Source of the DNA: Victivallales bacterium
GTDB lineage: Bacteria; Verrucomicrobiota; Lentisphaeria; Oligosphaerales; Oligosphaeraceae
Reading direction: 5' to 3'
Assembly: GCA_017535315.1 (NCBI GenBank)
Contig: JAFXUD010000047.1
Coordinates: 62,001 to 126,000, forward strand
DNA length: 64,000 nucleotides
The position numbers and the translations under genes were made by a program. Within the stretch, counting starts at the first letter, position 1. Every line of letters starts with the position of its first letter. Below, one piece after another: positions 1 to 7,817 of this stretch. Under the pieces are notes generated by a model, which was not told the origin of the DNA, searched no databases, and saw only the letters and a list, made by a program, of their open reading frames with translations.

Positions 1-656
1 ACCCGAATGACGAACTGCTCGTCATCACCGAAAACGCCAATGGCAAGCGCACACCCATCGGCGCTGGCCGTTCCGATGATGCACCTGCCGCACCGCAGGA
101 TGGAGCCGAAGGCACCGATGCAGATACAGACAACGCTCCTGACTCAGGAGAAGAAGCTGCCGAAAACGCCGAATCGGCTGAGAGCGAGGAGCGTTCCGCG
201 TTCCGCTACCGCCTGACCAACCGTGGCGCAAGAGGCTGCATCAGCGTGAGGCTACGCCCTGGCGACCATGTGGTTGCCGCCATCCAGATACCGCCAAACT
301 GCAAGCAGGACCTCCTGCTGCTGACCGTGCAGGGGCAGGCCGTCCGCACGCCAATCGAGCAGATACGCCTCTGTGGGCGCGCCTCCTACGGTGTCCGCGT
401 CATGCGCTTCGTCAAGGAGAATGACCGCATCGCCAACGTCTCTGTCGTCGATGAGCTTTCCGAAGCCGACGCCGCCGCCAACGACGCCAAGGACGAACGC
501 GAAAAACGTAGCCTGGAAGAGGCTGCTGCTTTCGCCGAAAACCAGGCCGTCCAAGATGTCGAAACCGATGCAACGGCGGAAACCGCACCCGAGGCAGCCA
601 CAGATGCAACGGCGGAAAACACCCCCGAGGCAGCACCCGAAGCCCCGCAAAACTGA
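1..656 (+). CDS. gyrA: DNA gyrase subunit A, C-terminal fragment
   Basis: The reading frame is open from base 3 and ends at TGA 654-656, so 217 residues of the C-terminal DNA-wrapping beta-pinwheel are visible. Recognisable strands are ELLVITENANGKRTPI at the start, YRLTNRGARG at about 68-77, GRASYGVRVMR and IANVSVVDE near the end, in the order expected of GyrA blades. Two things are odd. Between GKRTPI and YRLTNRG, where gyrases normally have only a few residues, there are about 45 residues rich in Asp, Glu, Ala and Ser (roughly 21-66). The protein also ends in an Ala/Glu/Pro-rich tail with two near copies of DATAE followed by PEA. Acidic tails are known in GyrA; the internal insert is less usual. 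ParC is the main alternative, but the YRLTNRGARG strand and the tail favour GyrA. Confidence 0.88.
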   Translation, partial: PNDELLVITENANGKRTPIGAGRSDDAPAAPQDGAEGTDADTDNAPDSGEEAAENAESAESEERSAFRYRLTNRGARGCISVRLRPGDHVVAAIQIPPNCKQDLLLLTVQGQAVRTPIEQIRLCGRASYGVRVMRFVKENDRIANVSVVDELSEADAAANDAKDEREKRSLEEAAAFAENQAVQDVETDATAETAPEAATDATAENTPEAAPEAPQN

Positions 657-668
657 CGTTCCTTGATA

Positions 669-691
669 CTGCGCGGCTCACAGCCGCGCAG
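669..691. repeat. perfect 10-bp stem hairpin after gyrA
   Basis: CTGCGCGGCT and AGCCGCGCAG pair around a 3-base loop, 12 bases after the gyrA stop. No T-run follows, so it is not a classical intrinsic terminator. It may help end the gyrA transcript or protect its 3' end. Its GCCGCG core resembles the ends of the family B repeats at 17885 and 18734. Confidence 0.6.
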
Positions 692-713
692 GTGTACCGC
701 ATTGAGGTGCCTT

Positions 714-1706
714 ATGGAAACTCATTCACAGCATCTTGCAGCAGTAGAAGAAGCCAGGAAACAGATTGAGACTGGACTGATTCAAGGATGCGTATTTACG
801 GAAAACCGAAGCAGGGCAATCACGGCTTTGGGCAAACAACGCATTCATCCCACAGTTAAAATGATGACCGCTGACTCCAGGTTTGATATGGCATCAGTGG
901 GCAAAGTTTTTACTGCGGGTTGCTGTGCATTGCTGATTGCGCAGGGCAAATTGAATCCTGATCTGCCGTTTGTACGCTATCTGCCTGAATATTGGGATCA
1001 TGACAGCGATATCACTGTTCGCGACCTTGCCATGCATGCAAGCGGGTTTGACAACAGAAAACCCTATGACTCTGCTGATATGGAGGTGTTCAATCGCGAA
1101 TTGTTCAACAAACATCCCGTCCGCCCACGTCTTCAGGCCTTTGAATATTCCTGCTACAACTTCATTCTGCTCGGCAAAATCGCCGAAAAGATAAGCGGCA
1201 TGGATTTGGAGACGCTGGCAAGAAAGTTCATTTGGGAACCGCTGGGAATGAGAAGAACCCAGTGGAATGCCCCAGGATTCGGTCCAGACGAAGTCGAACA
1301 CTGGTTTCCCAATCGACCAGCTGGAGAACATAATGATTCCGTCTGTTTCAATTGCGGTTTCCCGATTGGCAACGGCAGTTGTTTTTCCACAGTCATGGAT
1401 ATGCTAGTTTTCCTAGAGGATATCCTTGAACGCAAGCATTTTCCAAAGGTTTACTATGACCTGATACTGACCTGCGGATTTGAAAAAGACGGTAACAGGC
1501 GGTCATTTGGCTGGGACATGAGAGCCAGCAACCGCCCTCGAAATCTTTCTGAAAAAACCATTTATCATACGGGCTTCACGGGACAGACCATTTGCGTGGA
1601 TCCCGAATATGATTTTGCTGCGGTAGTCTTGACGTCGAGAACTGGAGCACATGACGAGGCAATCCAGGGACGGGCACGGATTATTGAAAAACTAGTACTT
1701 AATTGA
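714..1706 (+). CDS. serine hydrolase of the beta-lactamase / penicillin-binding (class C-like) family
   Basis: 330 residues from the ATG at 714, which has GAGGTG just upstream; an earlier in-frame start at 663 would add 17 unconvincing residues running through the hairpin. The active-site SxxK motif is ASVGK with Ser61 and Lys64, and the third motif is HTG in YHTGFTGQ near residue 286. The second motif, normally YSN within a stretch like FxYSNxxYxLLG, reads FEYSCYNFILLG here, so the Asn is replaced by Cys. The family covers esterases, DD-peptidases and true AmpC enzymes, and I cannot tell which applies. No signal peptide is visible, so it is probably cytoplasmic, which argues against drug resistance. 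The gene looks AT-richer than gyrA, and its last codons and stop lie inside inverted-repeat element C. Confidence 0.85.
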   Translation: METHSQHLAAVEEARKQIETGLIQGCVFTENRSRAITALGKQRIHPTVKMMTADSRFDMASVGKVFTAGCCALLIAQGKLNPDLPFVRYLPEYWDHDSDITVRDLAMHASGFDNRKPYDSADMEVFNRELFNKHPVRPRLQAFEYSCYNFILLGKIAEKISGMDLETLARKFIWEPLGMRRTQWNAPGFGPDEVEHWFPNRPAGEHNDSVCFNCGFPIGNGSCFSTVMDMLVFLEDILERKHFPKVYYDLILTCGFEKDGNRRSFGWDMRASNRPRNLSEKTIYHTGFTGQTICVDPEYDFAAVVLTSRTGAHDEAIQGRARIIEKLVLN

Positions 1707-1855
1707 TTTAATTCGGATATACATTGCATTGGAGCTTTGGAGATGATTTTTTGCGAGTGGCGACGCGCATACGCTCGTATGTAAGAAGCCGTTCACGAAG
1801 AATCAGCCCAAAAGAACAGTGCAGATGTATTCGAATTAAATCAATTAAGTACTAG
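1692..1855. repeat. element C: 164-bp inverted-repeat element overlapping a stop codon
   Basis: Bases 1692-1715 and 1832-1855 are perfect 24-bp inverted repeats (arm begins CTAGTACTTAATTGATT). Pairing continues imperfectly inward (GATATACAT against ATACATCTG). The left arm encodes the last residues and the TGA stop (1704-1706) of the serine hydrolase. The interior has a smaller hairpin, GCATACG against CGTATGT. No transposase gene is inside. It looks like a non-autonomous insertion or a large 3' hairpin. Family A copy A1 starts 4 bases after it. Confidence 0.7.
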
Positions 1856-1859
1856 CTGG

Positions 1860-1972
1860 AGAGGTCATTCAAAACTAGCGCGAAATGCGCTAGGAGATGG
1901 GCGCAGTGGCTAAGGCAACGCCAATGTACACATGTCAACGCGTATTTCAATGATAGTTTTGAAATGACCTCT
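1860..1972. repeat. family A inverted-repeat element, copy A1 (113 bp)
   Basis: The ends read AGAGGTCATTCAAAACTAGC and, inverted, AGAGGTCATTTCAAAACTAT; inside them GCGAAATGCGC faces GCGTATTTC. The interior carries GATGGGCGCAGTGGCT and GCCAACGCCAA-like segments shared with copies A3 and A4, but about 40 bases are missing relative to them. The right end contains an ATG in frame with the downstream heparinase-like gene, which could mislead start calling. Confidence 0.8.
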
Positions 1973-2005
1973 GAAGATAACAGCATTTCCACCAAGGAGC
2001 CCCCG

Positions 2006-4750
2006 ATGAAACTAAGGAGCCTGTTGACCATCATGAGTACTGCATTTATGGCCATGGCTGCGGAGCCGCCGCCTGTTGTCATCACGGAGTTCAGCAATAA
2101 CGTCCAGTACGCCCCAGTTAAGCACCCTGCCCTGTTTAACTTTTACAAGTATAGCACAGAATCCTTGAAGGCGAAAGTGGCACCCATCATGGAACTATCC
2201 GAGAAGGAGCTGCTGGACATGTTGCCAATCCAAGCAGGCATCTGGTTCATGAGCTGCCCGAAAAAAGGCTGCCTGAATCCACAGGGTTCCTGCTTCATCT
2301 GGGACATCAAGCAGCCAGACAAGCTGGTCTGCCGCACTTGCAAAACAGTCTTCCCCAACAAGGACTACCCCATCACAGGCGAGACGGTTGCCACGGCGCC
2401 CAGCGGACGCAAATGCCACTTCCCCTACTACGAGCGAGACGGCTGGCACTACCACATCCAGGCAGGCATCGACTACCGCAAGCGCGACTACTTCTCGGAG
2501 GCCGCCCGCAGCCTGGCCATCCTTTACTACCAGACCAAAGAGGAGCAGTACGGACGGCGAGCCGCCCTCATCCTCCTCCATTTCGCGAGGCACTATGGGG
2601 ACATCTGCTACAAATATGATTTCCCCTTTGCCCCCAACACCTTCCGCAACGGCGTGCCAGCCCTCAATGACATGGAACCGCATGGACGCATCAGCCGCTT
2701 CACATGGTGGTACTACATGGACATCCCGCGCTGGTGCATCGTTGCCTACGACTTCCTGATGACCAATCCAAAGCTCATGCAGTCCATCGCCGACGAATAT
2801 GGCGAAAACTTCCAGGAGCTGGTGCAGACGCGTTTCCTAGAGCAGGCCGCCAAGGACGTGCTTCGCGTCGAAGAACGCTACACCAACATGGGGCCAAACG
2901 TGTGGATTTGCCTGATGGAACTGGCGCGCGTCACAGGCAACTCCGACTACTTCCACATCTCCCTCCGACGCACGGAGTACTTCCTGCGCACCAAGTTCTT
3001 CCCAGACGGATTCTGGAGCGAGGCGTCAGATAGCTACCATCGGCAAAGCTACGGCAGCATACGCTACATCGTCAACCGTGCCAAAGGCTTCAGCGCCCCC
3101 GACGGCCCACTCTCCATCTATGCCACCCAGCGCATAACCAACTACGACCCAGCCTGGTTTGCGCAGTTCATTGCGCTCTCCGACAAACGCGCACGCCAGC
3201 TCCGCATGCCCAAAGGCCTGCTTTCTCTGAATGACACTGGTGTCGATGACGCTGTCTTGACGGGAGATGACAAGGAGGAGCTCATCCGCGAATCCTATCT
3301 CATGCCCAATGTGGGAATAGCCAAGATGTTCGCGGGAACAGTCGAGAACCCCATCCTGTGGTACTCCGAGTTCACCACAAAGTACGGTCACAACCACAAC
3401 GACCTTCTGAACGTCTCCCTCTTTGCCAACCACCGCCAGGCGCTTTCCGACCTCGGCTACACGCACTCCCACCTCCGCCCCTACACCACAGGCACACCAC
3501 AGCACAACCTTGTGGTCGTTGATTTGAAATGCCAGCAGGTGCCTAGGGAGGGTGGACGCCTCCTCTTCGCGGAACTTCAAAACCCAACCTGCAAAATCGT
3601 CGATATGGATGCTCCAAACGCCTACCCAGAGCTGAAGGAGTACTCCCGTTGCGACTTCCTCGTCTCCGTCGGCAACACTGGCTATGTGGTCGATTTCTTC
3701 ACCGTGGCGGGTGAAACCTCCACCCTCGACTTCTTCTTCCACGGCGATGCATGGAAGGAAGACGATGTCACCATGTCTGCCAACGGCAAGCAACTTGCCT
3801 TCAAGCCAGACGACCTCCTGTCCAAGGAGATGCGCGCTGCCTGGAAATCCGCGACGAAGGAGAGCGACTGGGACCTGTTGCGTCAGCCTGGCCACAACTA
3901 CGGCTACTTCTCCGACATTTCCTCCTCGAAATGGAACTGCAAGAATGAGACGCTCACCGTTGATTTCAACAATCCCGACGGCACACTGCTGCGGCTGTTG
4001 TTCCCGCCTCACCCCGACTTGTCCCTCAAACCATTCATTGGACGCGGGCCGTCACTCAACCAGGCTTCCAAGGACTCCAGTGCCATTGGCAAGTACTTCC
4101 GCCGCTTCGCCTGCCTGCGCCACACTGGACCGATATCCAAAAAGGCGCGTTTCCACTGCCTTCTGGAGTTCCAGCCAGATTTGGTGAAGGGTATCCAGAT
4201 GCTAGCTCCCAACATCATGGCCATTGCACTCGAAAACCGTCTGGACATCCTCTTCAAAGACCAGTCCTATGCGCAAGACTTCAGCCTCGCAAGTAACCTG
4301 TCCTGTGCGCGAGGCTTTAGCCTCGCGGGAAAGGTCACCCTCCAGGGTTCCTACGGCTTCCTCTCCCTTGACAGCAAAGGCAACCTGTTAGATGCCTACG
4401 TGGCAGGAGGTTCCATCTCCATCGACGGCAAGACGATGATTTCCACTCCCGCGCCCCTCCGTACCCAAATCCTGTCTGCCGATGCAGAATACACGCTGGA
4501 ACTTGAAGAGGAACTAAACCTCCCGCAGGGGGCCTTCATCAAAATCCTCTTCCCTGAGCAGCAGCAGACACGAGGCAACTACGTTATCGCCTGCAAGGAC
4601 AAGACCCTCACTCTGAAGGAAAGAACAGGCCTAATACGTACACCCGAGAACGGCTGGAAGTGGGATAGTTTCCCGCGCACCGCCATCCCAGGCGAACTCT
4701 TCATCGAACACACCCCAGTGAGCCATTTTACCTTGGAGAACAAAAAATGA
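2006..4750 (+). CDS. secreted heparinase II/III-family polysaccharide lyase-like protein
   Basis: 914 residues from ATG 2006, chosen because AAGGAG lies at 1994-1999 and the product then begins with a signal peptide (MKLRSLLTIMSTAFMAMAA). An ATG at 1964 in the same frame lies inside repeat A1 and is less likely. About residues 60-110 hold a Cys-rich patch (SCPKKGC, CRTC). An alpha-helical toroid-like region follows, with FWSEASDSYHRQSYGSIRY, then YGHNHNDLLNVSLF near residue 470, the His/Asp motif at the start of the heparinase II/III beta-sandwich. The family cleaves uronate-containing polysaccharides such as heparan sulfate or alginate by beta-elimination; the substrate here is unknown. The stop overlaps the next gene by 4 bases, so the two are probably translated together. 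Confidence 0.85.
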   Translation: MKLRSLLTIMSTAFMAMAAEPPPVVITEFSNNVQYAPVKHPALFNFYKYSTESLKAKVAPIMELSEKELLDMLPIQAGIWFMSCPKKGCLNPQGSCFIWDIKQPDKLVCRTCKTVFPNKDYPITGETVATAPSGRKCHFPYYERDGWHYHIQAGIDYRKRDYFSEAARSLAILYYQTKEEQYGRRAALILLHFARHYGDICYKYDFPFAPNTFRNGVPALNDMEPHGRISRFTWWYYMDIPRWCIVAYDFLMTNPKLMQSIADEYGENFQELVQTRFLEQAAKDVLRVEERYTNMGPNVWICLMELARVTGNSDYFHISLRRTEYFLRTKFFPDGFWSEASDSYHRQSYGSIRYIVNRAKGFSAPDGPLSIYATQRITNYDPAWFAQFIALSDKRARQLRMPKGLLSLNDTGVDDAVLTGDDKEELIRESYLMPNVGIAKMFAGTVENPILWYSEFTTKYGHNHNDLLNVSLFANHRQALSDLGYTHSHLRPYTTGTPQHNLVVVDLKCQQVPREGGRLLFAELQNPTCKIVDMDAPNAYPELKEYSRCDFLVSVGNTGYVVDFFTVAGETSTLDFFFHGDAWKEDDVTMSANGKQLAFKPDDLLSKEMRAAWKSATKESDWDLLRQPGHNYGYFSDISSSKWNCKNETLTVDFNNPDGTLLRLLFPPHPDLSLKPFIGRGPSLNQASKDSSAIGKYFRRFACLRHTGPISKKARFHCLLEFQPDLVKGIQMLAPNIMAIALENRLDILFKDQSYAQDFSLASNLSCARGFSLAGKVTLQGSYGFLSLDSKGNLLDAYVAGGSISIDGKTMISTPAPLRTQILSADAEYTLELEEELNLPQGAFIKILFPEQQQTRGNYVIACKDKTLTLKERTGLIRTPENGWKWDSFPRTAIPGELFIEHTPVSHFTLENKK

Positions 4751-5601
4751 ACACACCAACCAAAGCCGACGAGTTTTTCAAAAGCTACTTCACGCCCCCC
4801 TATGACCGCAGGGTTATGAACATCGAGTACTCCGTGTTGAGCGACTTCCACGGCAGGGCTTTCCTTGCAGGCAACACGGAAATGCATTTCCGCAAGTCCC
4901 TTGAAGAGGGCTTCGACGGGCTGAAGGCGGACATGCGGTTCACAAGCGACGGTGAAATCGTACTCTGCCACGACGCAGGCTATACATTCGACGCCAATGG
5001 ACGCATCACCAAGTTCGACAGGGAAAACTTCACGCCCATCCACGACCTCCCTATTGACCAGGTGCGTGCCCTTGAGTTCGACCAGCCATTCGAGGGGCAG
5101 ACGCTTCATCCCTGCACGCTCGACACCATGCTCGCGGTCTGCGAGGAACTGGACGCCATCCCCTATCTCACCCTCCGTCCTGAACCATGGCGCCCCGAAG
5201 TCGCAAAACGCATGGTAGAACTCATTGTCAAGCACAATTTGCAGCATCGCACCATCATCAACCTGTTCACAGGCGTCAAGGAGGCGATGGAGTGCGTTTC
5301 TACCCTGCTCCCAGGCCTCGTCTATTGCAACACACGTCTCGGCACGGACGCGCTCACCACGGAACTCATTGATTCTTCCGCCGCCGACGGTTACAAAATC
5401 ATCTGCATCTGCCAGAGGATGTTCGACACCATCACTGCCGAAAACTGCAGCTACGCAGCCTCCAAGGGCATCCACATCTGGAACTGGGGCGCTGGCAACA
5501 TCGAACTCGTCGCCTCCAACCTGAACCAAGGCGTCACAGGCTTCCAGATGTACAACCGCGAAGCCAACAATGCCGTCATAGCCAAACTGCTCCATCAATA
5601 A
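4747..5601 (+). CDS. glycerophosphodiester phosphodiesterase (GDPD)-like TIM-barrel protein, cytoplasmic paralog
   Basis: 284 residues; ATG 4747 overlaps the upstream stop (ATGA). The N-terminal third matches the GDPD fold: SDFHGRAFLAGNTEMHF in place of the HRG...ENT block, then LKADMRFTSDGEIVLCHD in place of the (I/V)E-x-D-V-...-T-DG-...-V-HD block. The second metal and active-site region (DG....HD) is intact, but the Arg of HRG, the Glu of ENT and the Glu of the ExD pair are replaced (HG, GNT, KAD). Enzymes of this family hydrolyse glycerophosphodiesters using a divalent metal; the substitutions suggest altered chemistry or substrate. No signal peptide. It is a tandem paralog of the next gene. 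Confidence 0.78.
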   Translation: MNTPTKADEFFKSYFTPPYDRRVMNIEYSVLSDFHGRAFLAGNTEMHFRKSLEEGFDGLKADMRFTSDGEIVLCHDAGYTFDANGRITKFDRENFTPIHDLPIDQVRALEFDQPFEGQTLHPCTLDTMLAVCEELDAIPYLTLRPEPWRPEVAKRMVELIVKHNLQHRTIINLFTGVKEAMECVSTLLPGLVYCNTRLGTDALTTELIDSSAADGYKIICICQRMFDTITAENCSYAASKGIHIWNWGAGNIELVASNLNQGVTGFQMYNREANNAVIAKLLHQ

Positions 5602-5615
5602 CAGGAGGTTTTACC

Positions 5616-6578
5616 ATGCATAAATGCCTTTCCACTATAATTGCCCTCTGCATCGGTCTGATTTTCACAATAAACGCACAGGACGCAGCCATGAACATAC
5701 CCAAGACACAATCGGTGACCACACATCCAGAAGCAGATGCGGCATTCAAGCGCTTCTTTACCATCCCATTCGAACGCAAGGCAATGGATGTCCTCTACTC
5801 AGTTGTCTCCAATTTCCATGGCAAGGGACGGGTGTGGGGCAATACGGAAATGCACTTCCGCAAAGGCGTGGAAGAGGGCTTCGACGCCTTCAAGGCGGAC
5901 ATGCGACTATCCAGTGACGGCGAAATCGTCCTTTGCCACGACGAAGGCTTCACGTACGATGACAACGGAAGAATCACCCGATTCGACAAGAACAACTATG
6001 AGGCAATCCATGACATGCCCCTTGAGAAAATCCTAAAGCTGGAGTACAACATCCCGTTTCAGGGGCAGTATCTCCACCCCTGCACGCTGGACGCCATGCT
6101 CGCCGTCTGCGCGGAGCATGGAAAGACTGCCTATCTGACCTTCCGCCCCGAAGCGTGGCGCGAAGATATCGCCAAGCGATTGGCCGAGCTTCTCGTCAAG
6201 CACAACATGCAGCATCGCACCATCATCAACATGTTCCTTGGTGAAAATGTTGCAAGGACTACAAAGCAAGTTGTCACCAAATACATTCCAGGTCTGGTCT
6301 TCTGCCACACGCAAAGAGGCAACGTGCCACTGACAAAGGAACTTATCGATGCATCTGCAACTGAAGGCTACCAGATTATCTGCTTGTACTACAAAGACCA
6401 AATCGACACCATCACCCCAGAGCTTTGCCAGTATGCCGCTGACAAAGGCATCCGCATCTGGTGCTGGGCTGTCGGCAGCAAAGAAACTGCCGCAGCCTCC
6501 ATCGCCAAAGGCGTATCTGGCTTCCAGATGGGCTCCCGCGACTTGAACCAGGCCGCCATCGACGAAATGCTGAAGTAG
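5616..6578 (+). CDS. secreted GDPD-like TIM-barrel protein, tandem paralog
   Basis: 320 residues with an AGGAGG-type ribosome site just before ATG 5616. It begins with a signal peptide (MHKCLSTIIALCIGLIFTINA, then QDAA), so it is exported, unlike its upstream paralog. After residue 40 it aligns throughout with the previous protein: VVSNFHGKGRVWGNTEMHF, FKADMRLSSDGEIVLCHD and the shared ending GFQMGSRDLNQAAIDEML. The same three family residues are changed in both copies, so the change predates the duplication and is probably under selection. With the secreted heparinase-like gene this forms one operon. A role in breaking down a phosphodiester-containing or sugar polymer is possible but unproven. 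Confidence 0.78.
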   Translation: MHKCLSTIIALCIGLIFTINAQDAAMNIPKTQSVTTHPEADAAFKRFFTIPFERKAMDVLYSVVSNFHGKGRVWGNTEMHFRKGVEEGFDAFKADMRLSSDGEIVLCHDEGFTYDDNGRITRFDKNNYEAIHDMPLEKILKLEYNIPFQGQYLHPCTLDAMLAVCAEHGKTAYLTFRPEAWREDIAKRLAELLVKHNMQHRTIINMFLGENVARTTKQVVTKYIPGLVFCHTQRGNVPLTKELIDASATEGYQIICLYYKDQIDTITPELCQYAADKGIRIWCWAVGSKETAAASIAKGVSGFQMGSRDLNQAAIDEMLK

Positions 6579-6636
6579 CCTGGAAAGGTGCCAGCTCCGT
6601 CTGGTGCCATGCAGCGGGTGCCGCACCTGTCCTGTG

Positions 6637-6656
6637 CCCGCCGCTTGAACGGCGGG
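6637..6656. repeat. hairpin between convergent genes
   Basis: CCCGCCG and CGGCGGG pair around a 6-base loop in the 120-bp space between the convergent genes ending at 6578 and 6699. There is no T-run on either side. It is a candidate bidirectional 3' end structure. I see nothing else in this gap. Confidence 0.5.
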
Positions 6657-6698
6657 GATACTAGTGCTTCCGCCATGCTTTTCGCGCGGCGCACACAA

Positions 6699-7631
6699 CT
6701 AGCTTCTCGGCACCAGTGCGAACTTGATGGTAGCCGCGCACACCTTCACTCCGCCCACATAGAACTCGCCAGAGGCGACGCCGAACTTCCCATGCGGTTC
6801 GTAGGTGATTTTCATGGAGAGCCGCTCGCCTGGCAAGACGGGGCGTATGATTTCCGCCGTGTCGATGGACATGAAGAAGCCCAGCATCCCCTTGTTTGCG
6901 GGCTGCGACAGCATTCCCGCACATCCAAGTTGTGCTCCCGCCTCGATTTGTAAGCAGTAGTCGAAGCGGCATGGAGAGACCGCATTCACCAGCGGGTCGT
7001 TTCCCGTGACATTCTTGAAGCCGATGATCGTATTCGACTTGCCCAAATCGTAGGCTCCATCCAGCAGCATAAAGGGGAATCGGTGGGGTATGTGCTCCAT
7101 AATGGCAACGGGTCCAGAAAGGACACTATCCACTGGCAATTCTGCCATAAATGGCGCAGTGCCCGTCGCTGGCGCGGGAGCAAACCACTCTGCAGATTTT
7201 CGTTCAAGCGTGATGTAGGCACTGGAAGCGACATCCTCCGTCCCTTCCACAACAGCCTTGATCGAGTACTCGACCTTGCCACCCTCCGTTTCCTGTGCCA
7301 ATTCGCACACAACCTTCAAGGCCATGCCTGGCAGAACGGGCGTGCGGAACTTCACCTTGCGAAGGGCAATCACAGTAACCACACCCTCCCCAGGGAAACA
7401 CGCCTCATGGAGCGCCCTTGCTGCCTGGTCCATCATGGCAACCTGCAAGACCCCTGGCAGCACGGGCTGCCCAGGGAAATGCCCTTGGAAAACTACCTCG
7501 TTCATGCTCACCATCTTGCTGCCAACCGCGCTCTTCGCATCAATATCCACTGACAGCCTGTCAAGCATCAGGACTGGGGATTTCACCTTGAGAATGACAG
7601 GAAGCTCTTCGTAGGAATAGGTTTTCTGCAT
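6699..7631 (-). CDS. fused double-hotdog (FabA/FabZ-type) dehydratase-like protein
   Basis: 310 residues. I start at ATG 7629-7631, which has AGCAGGTG upstream; a GTG nine bases earlier overlaps that site. There are two hotdog domains in tandem. Domain 1 (about 8-140) has VVFQGHFPGQPVLPGVLQVA with the FabZ catalytic His at residue 51, but Ala replaces the catalytic Glu in the following helix. Domain 2 (about 183-308) starts with IPHRFPFMLLDGAYDL and GFKNVTGNDPLV, lacks the GHFP His, yet has the Glu (Q-I-E-A, residue 230). In FabZ homodimers each active site takes His from one subunit and Glu from the other, so this fusion keeps one complete composite site. Likely a 3-hydroxyacyl-ACP dehydratase or a related step in lipid or envelope synthesis; a non-catalytic role cannot be excluded. 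Monocistronic. Confidence 0.8.
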   Translation of the reverse strand: MQKTYSYEELPVILKVKSPVLMLDRLSVDIDAKSAVGSKMVSMNEVVFQGHFPGQPVLPGVLQVAMMDQAARALHEACFPGEGVVTVIALRKVKFRTPVLPGMALKVVCELAQETEGGKVEYSIKAVVEGTEDVASSAYITLERKSAEWFAPAPATGTAPFMAELPVDSVLSGPVAIMEHIPHRFPFMLLDGAYDLGKSNTIIGFKNVTGNDPLVNAVSPCRFDYCLQIEAGAQLGCAGMLSQPANKGMLGFFMSIDTAEIIRPVLPGERLSMKITYEPHGKFGVASGEFYVGGVKVCAATIKFALVPRS

Positions 7632-7774
7632 AAAAAACACCTGCTGGGATTATTGTTTACTGGAAATCTTTTGGGTAATATACCACTATTAACCTTTTTT
7701 TCCTGCTCTTTCCTCCGTTCTTCATCCTTTTTTTCAAAAAACAGGTTATATTAGAGAAAACCTTAACAATATCT

Positions 7775-7799
7775 CTAGATTTTCTAGATACCCTAGGAC
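7775..7799. repeat. short CTAG array with 9-bp period (3 units)
   Basis: CTAG occurs at 7775, 7784 and 7793, exactly 9 bases apart (CTAGATTTT, CTAGATACC, CTAGGACAT). It lies in the AT-rich 186-bp gap upstream of the HTH gene, 19 bases before its ATG. The same period and CTAGA core recur at 29529, 53239 and 60612. It could be an operator for the adjacent regulator or one of the general intergenic arrays. Confidence 0.55.
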
Positions 7800-7817
7800 A
7801 TCCAGGTTCCCATTCCT

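Noticed and set aside
714-1706. Antibiotic resistance beta-lactamase
   Set aside because: No signal peptide, altered YSN motif and no resistance context; family membership alone does not show drug hydrolysis.
3026-4012. Minus-strand open frame of 328 codons
   Set aside because: Antisense to the heparinase-like gene; Val/Gly-rich composition typical of an antiparallel shadow frame.
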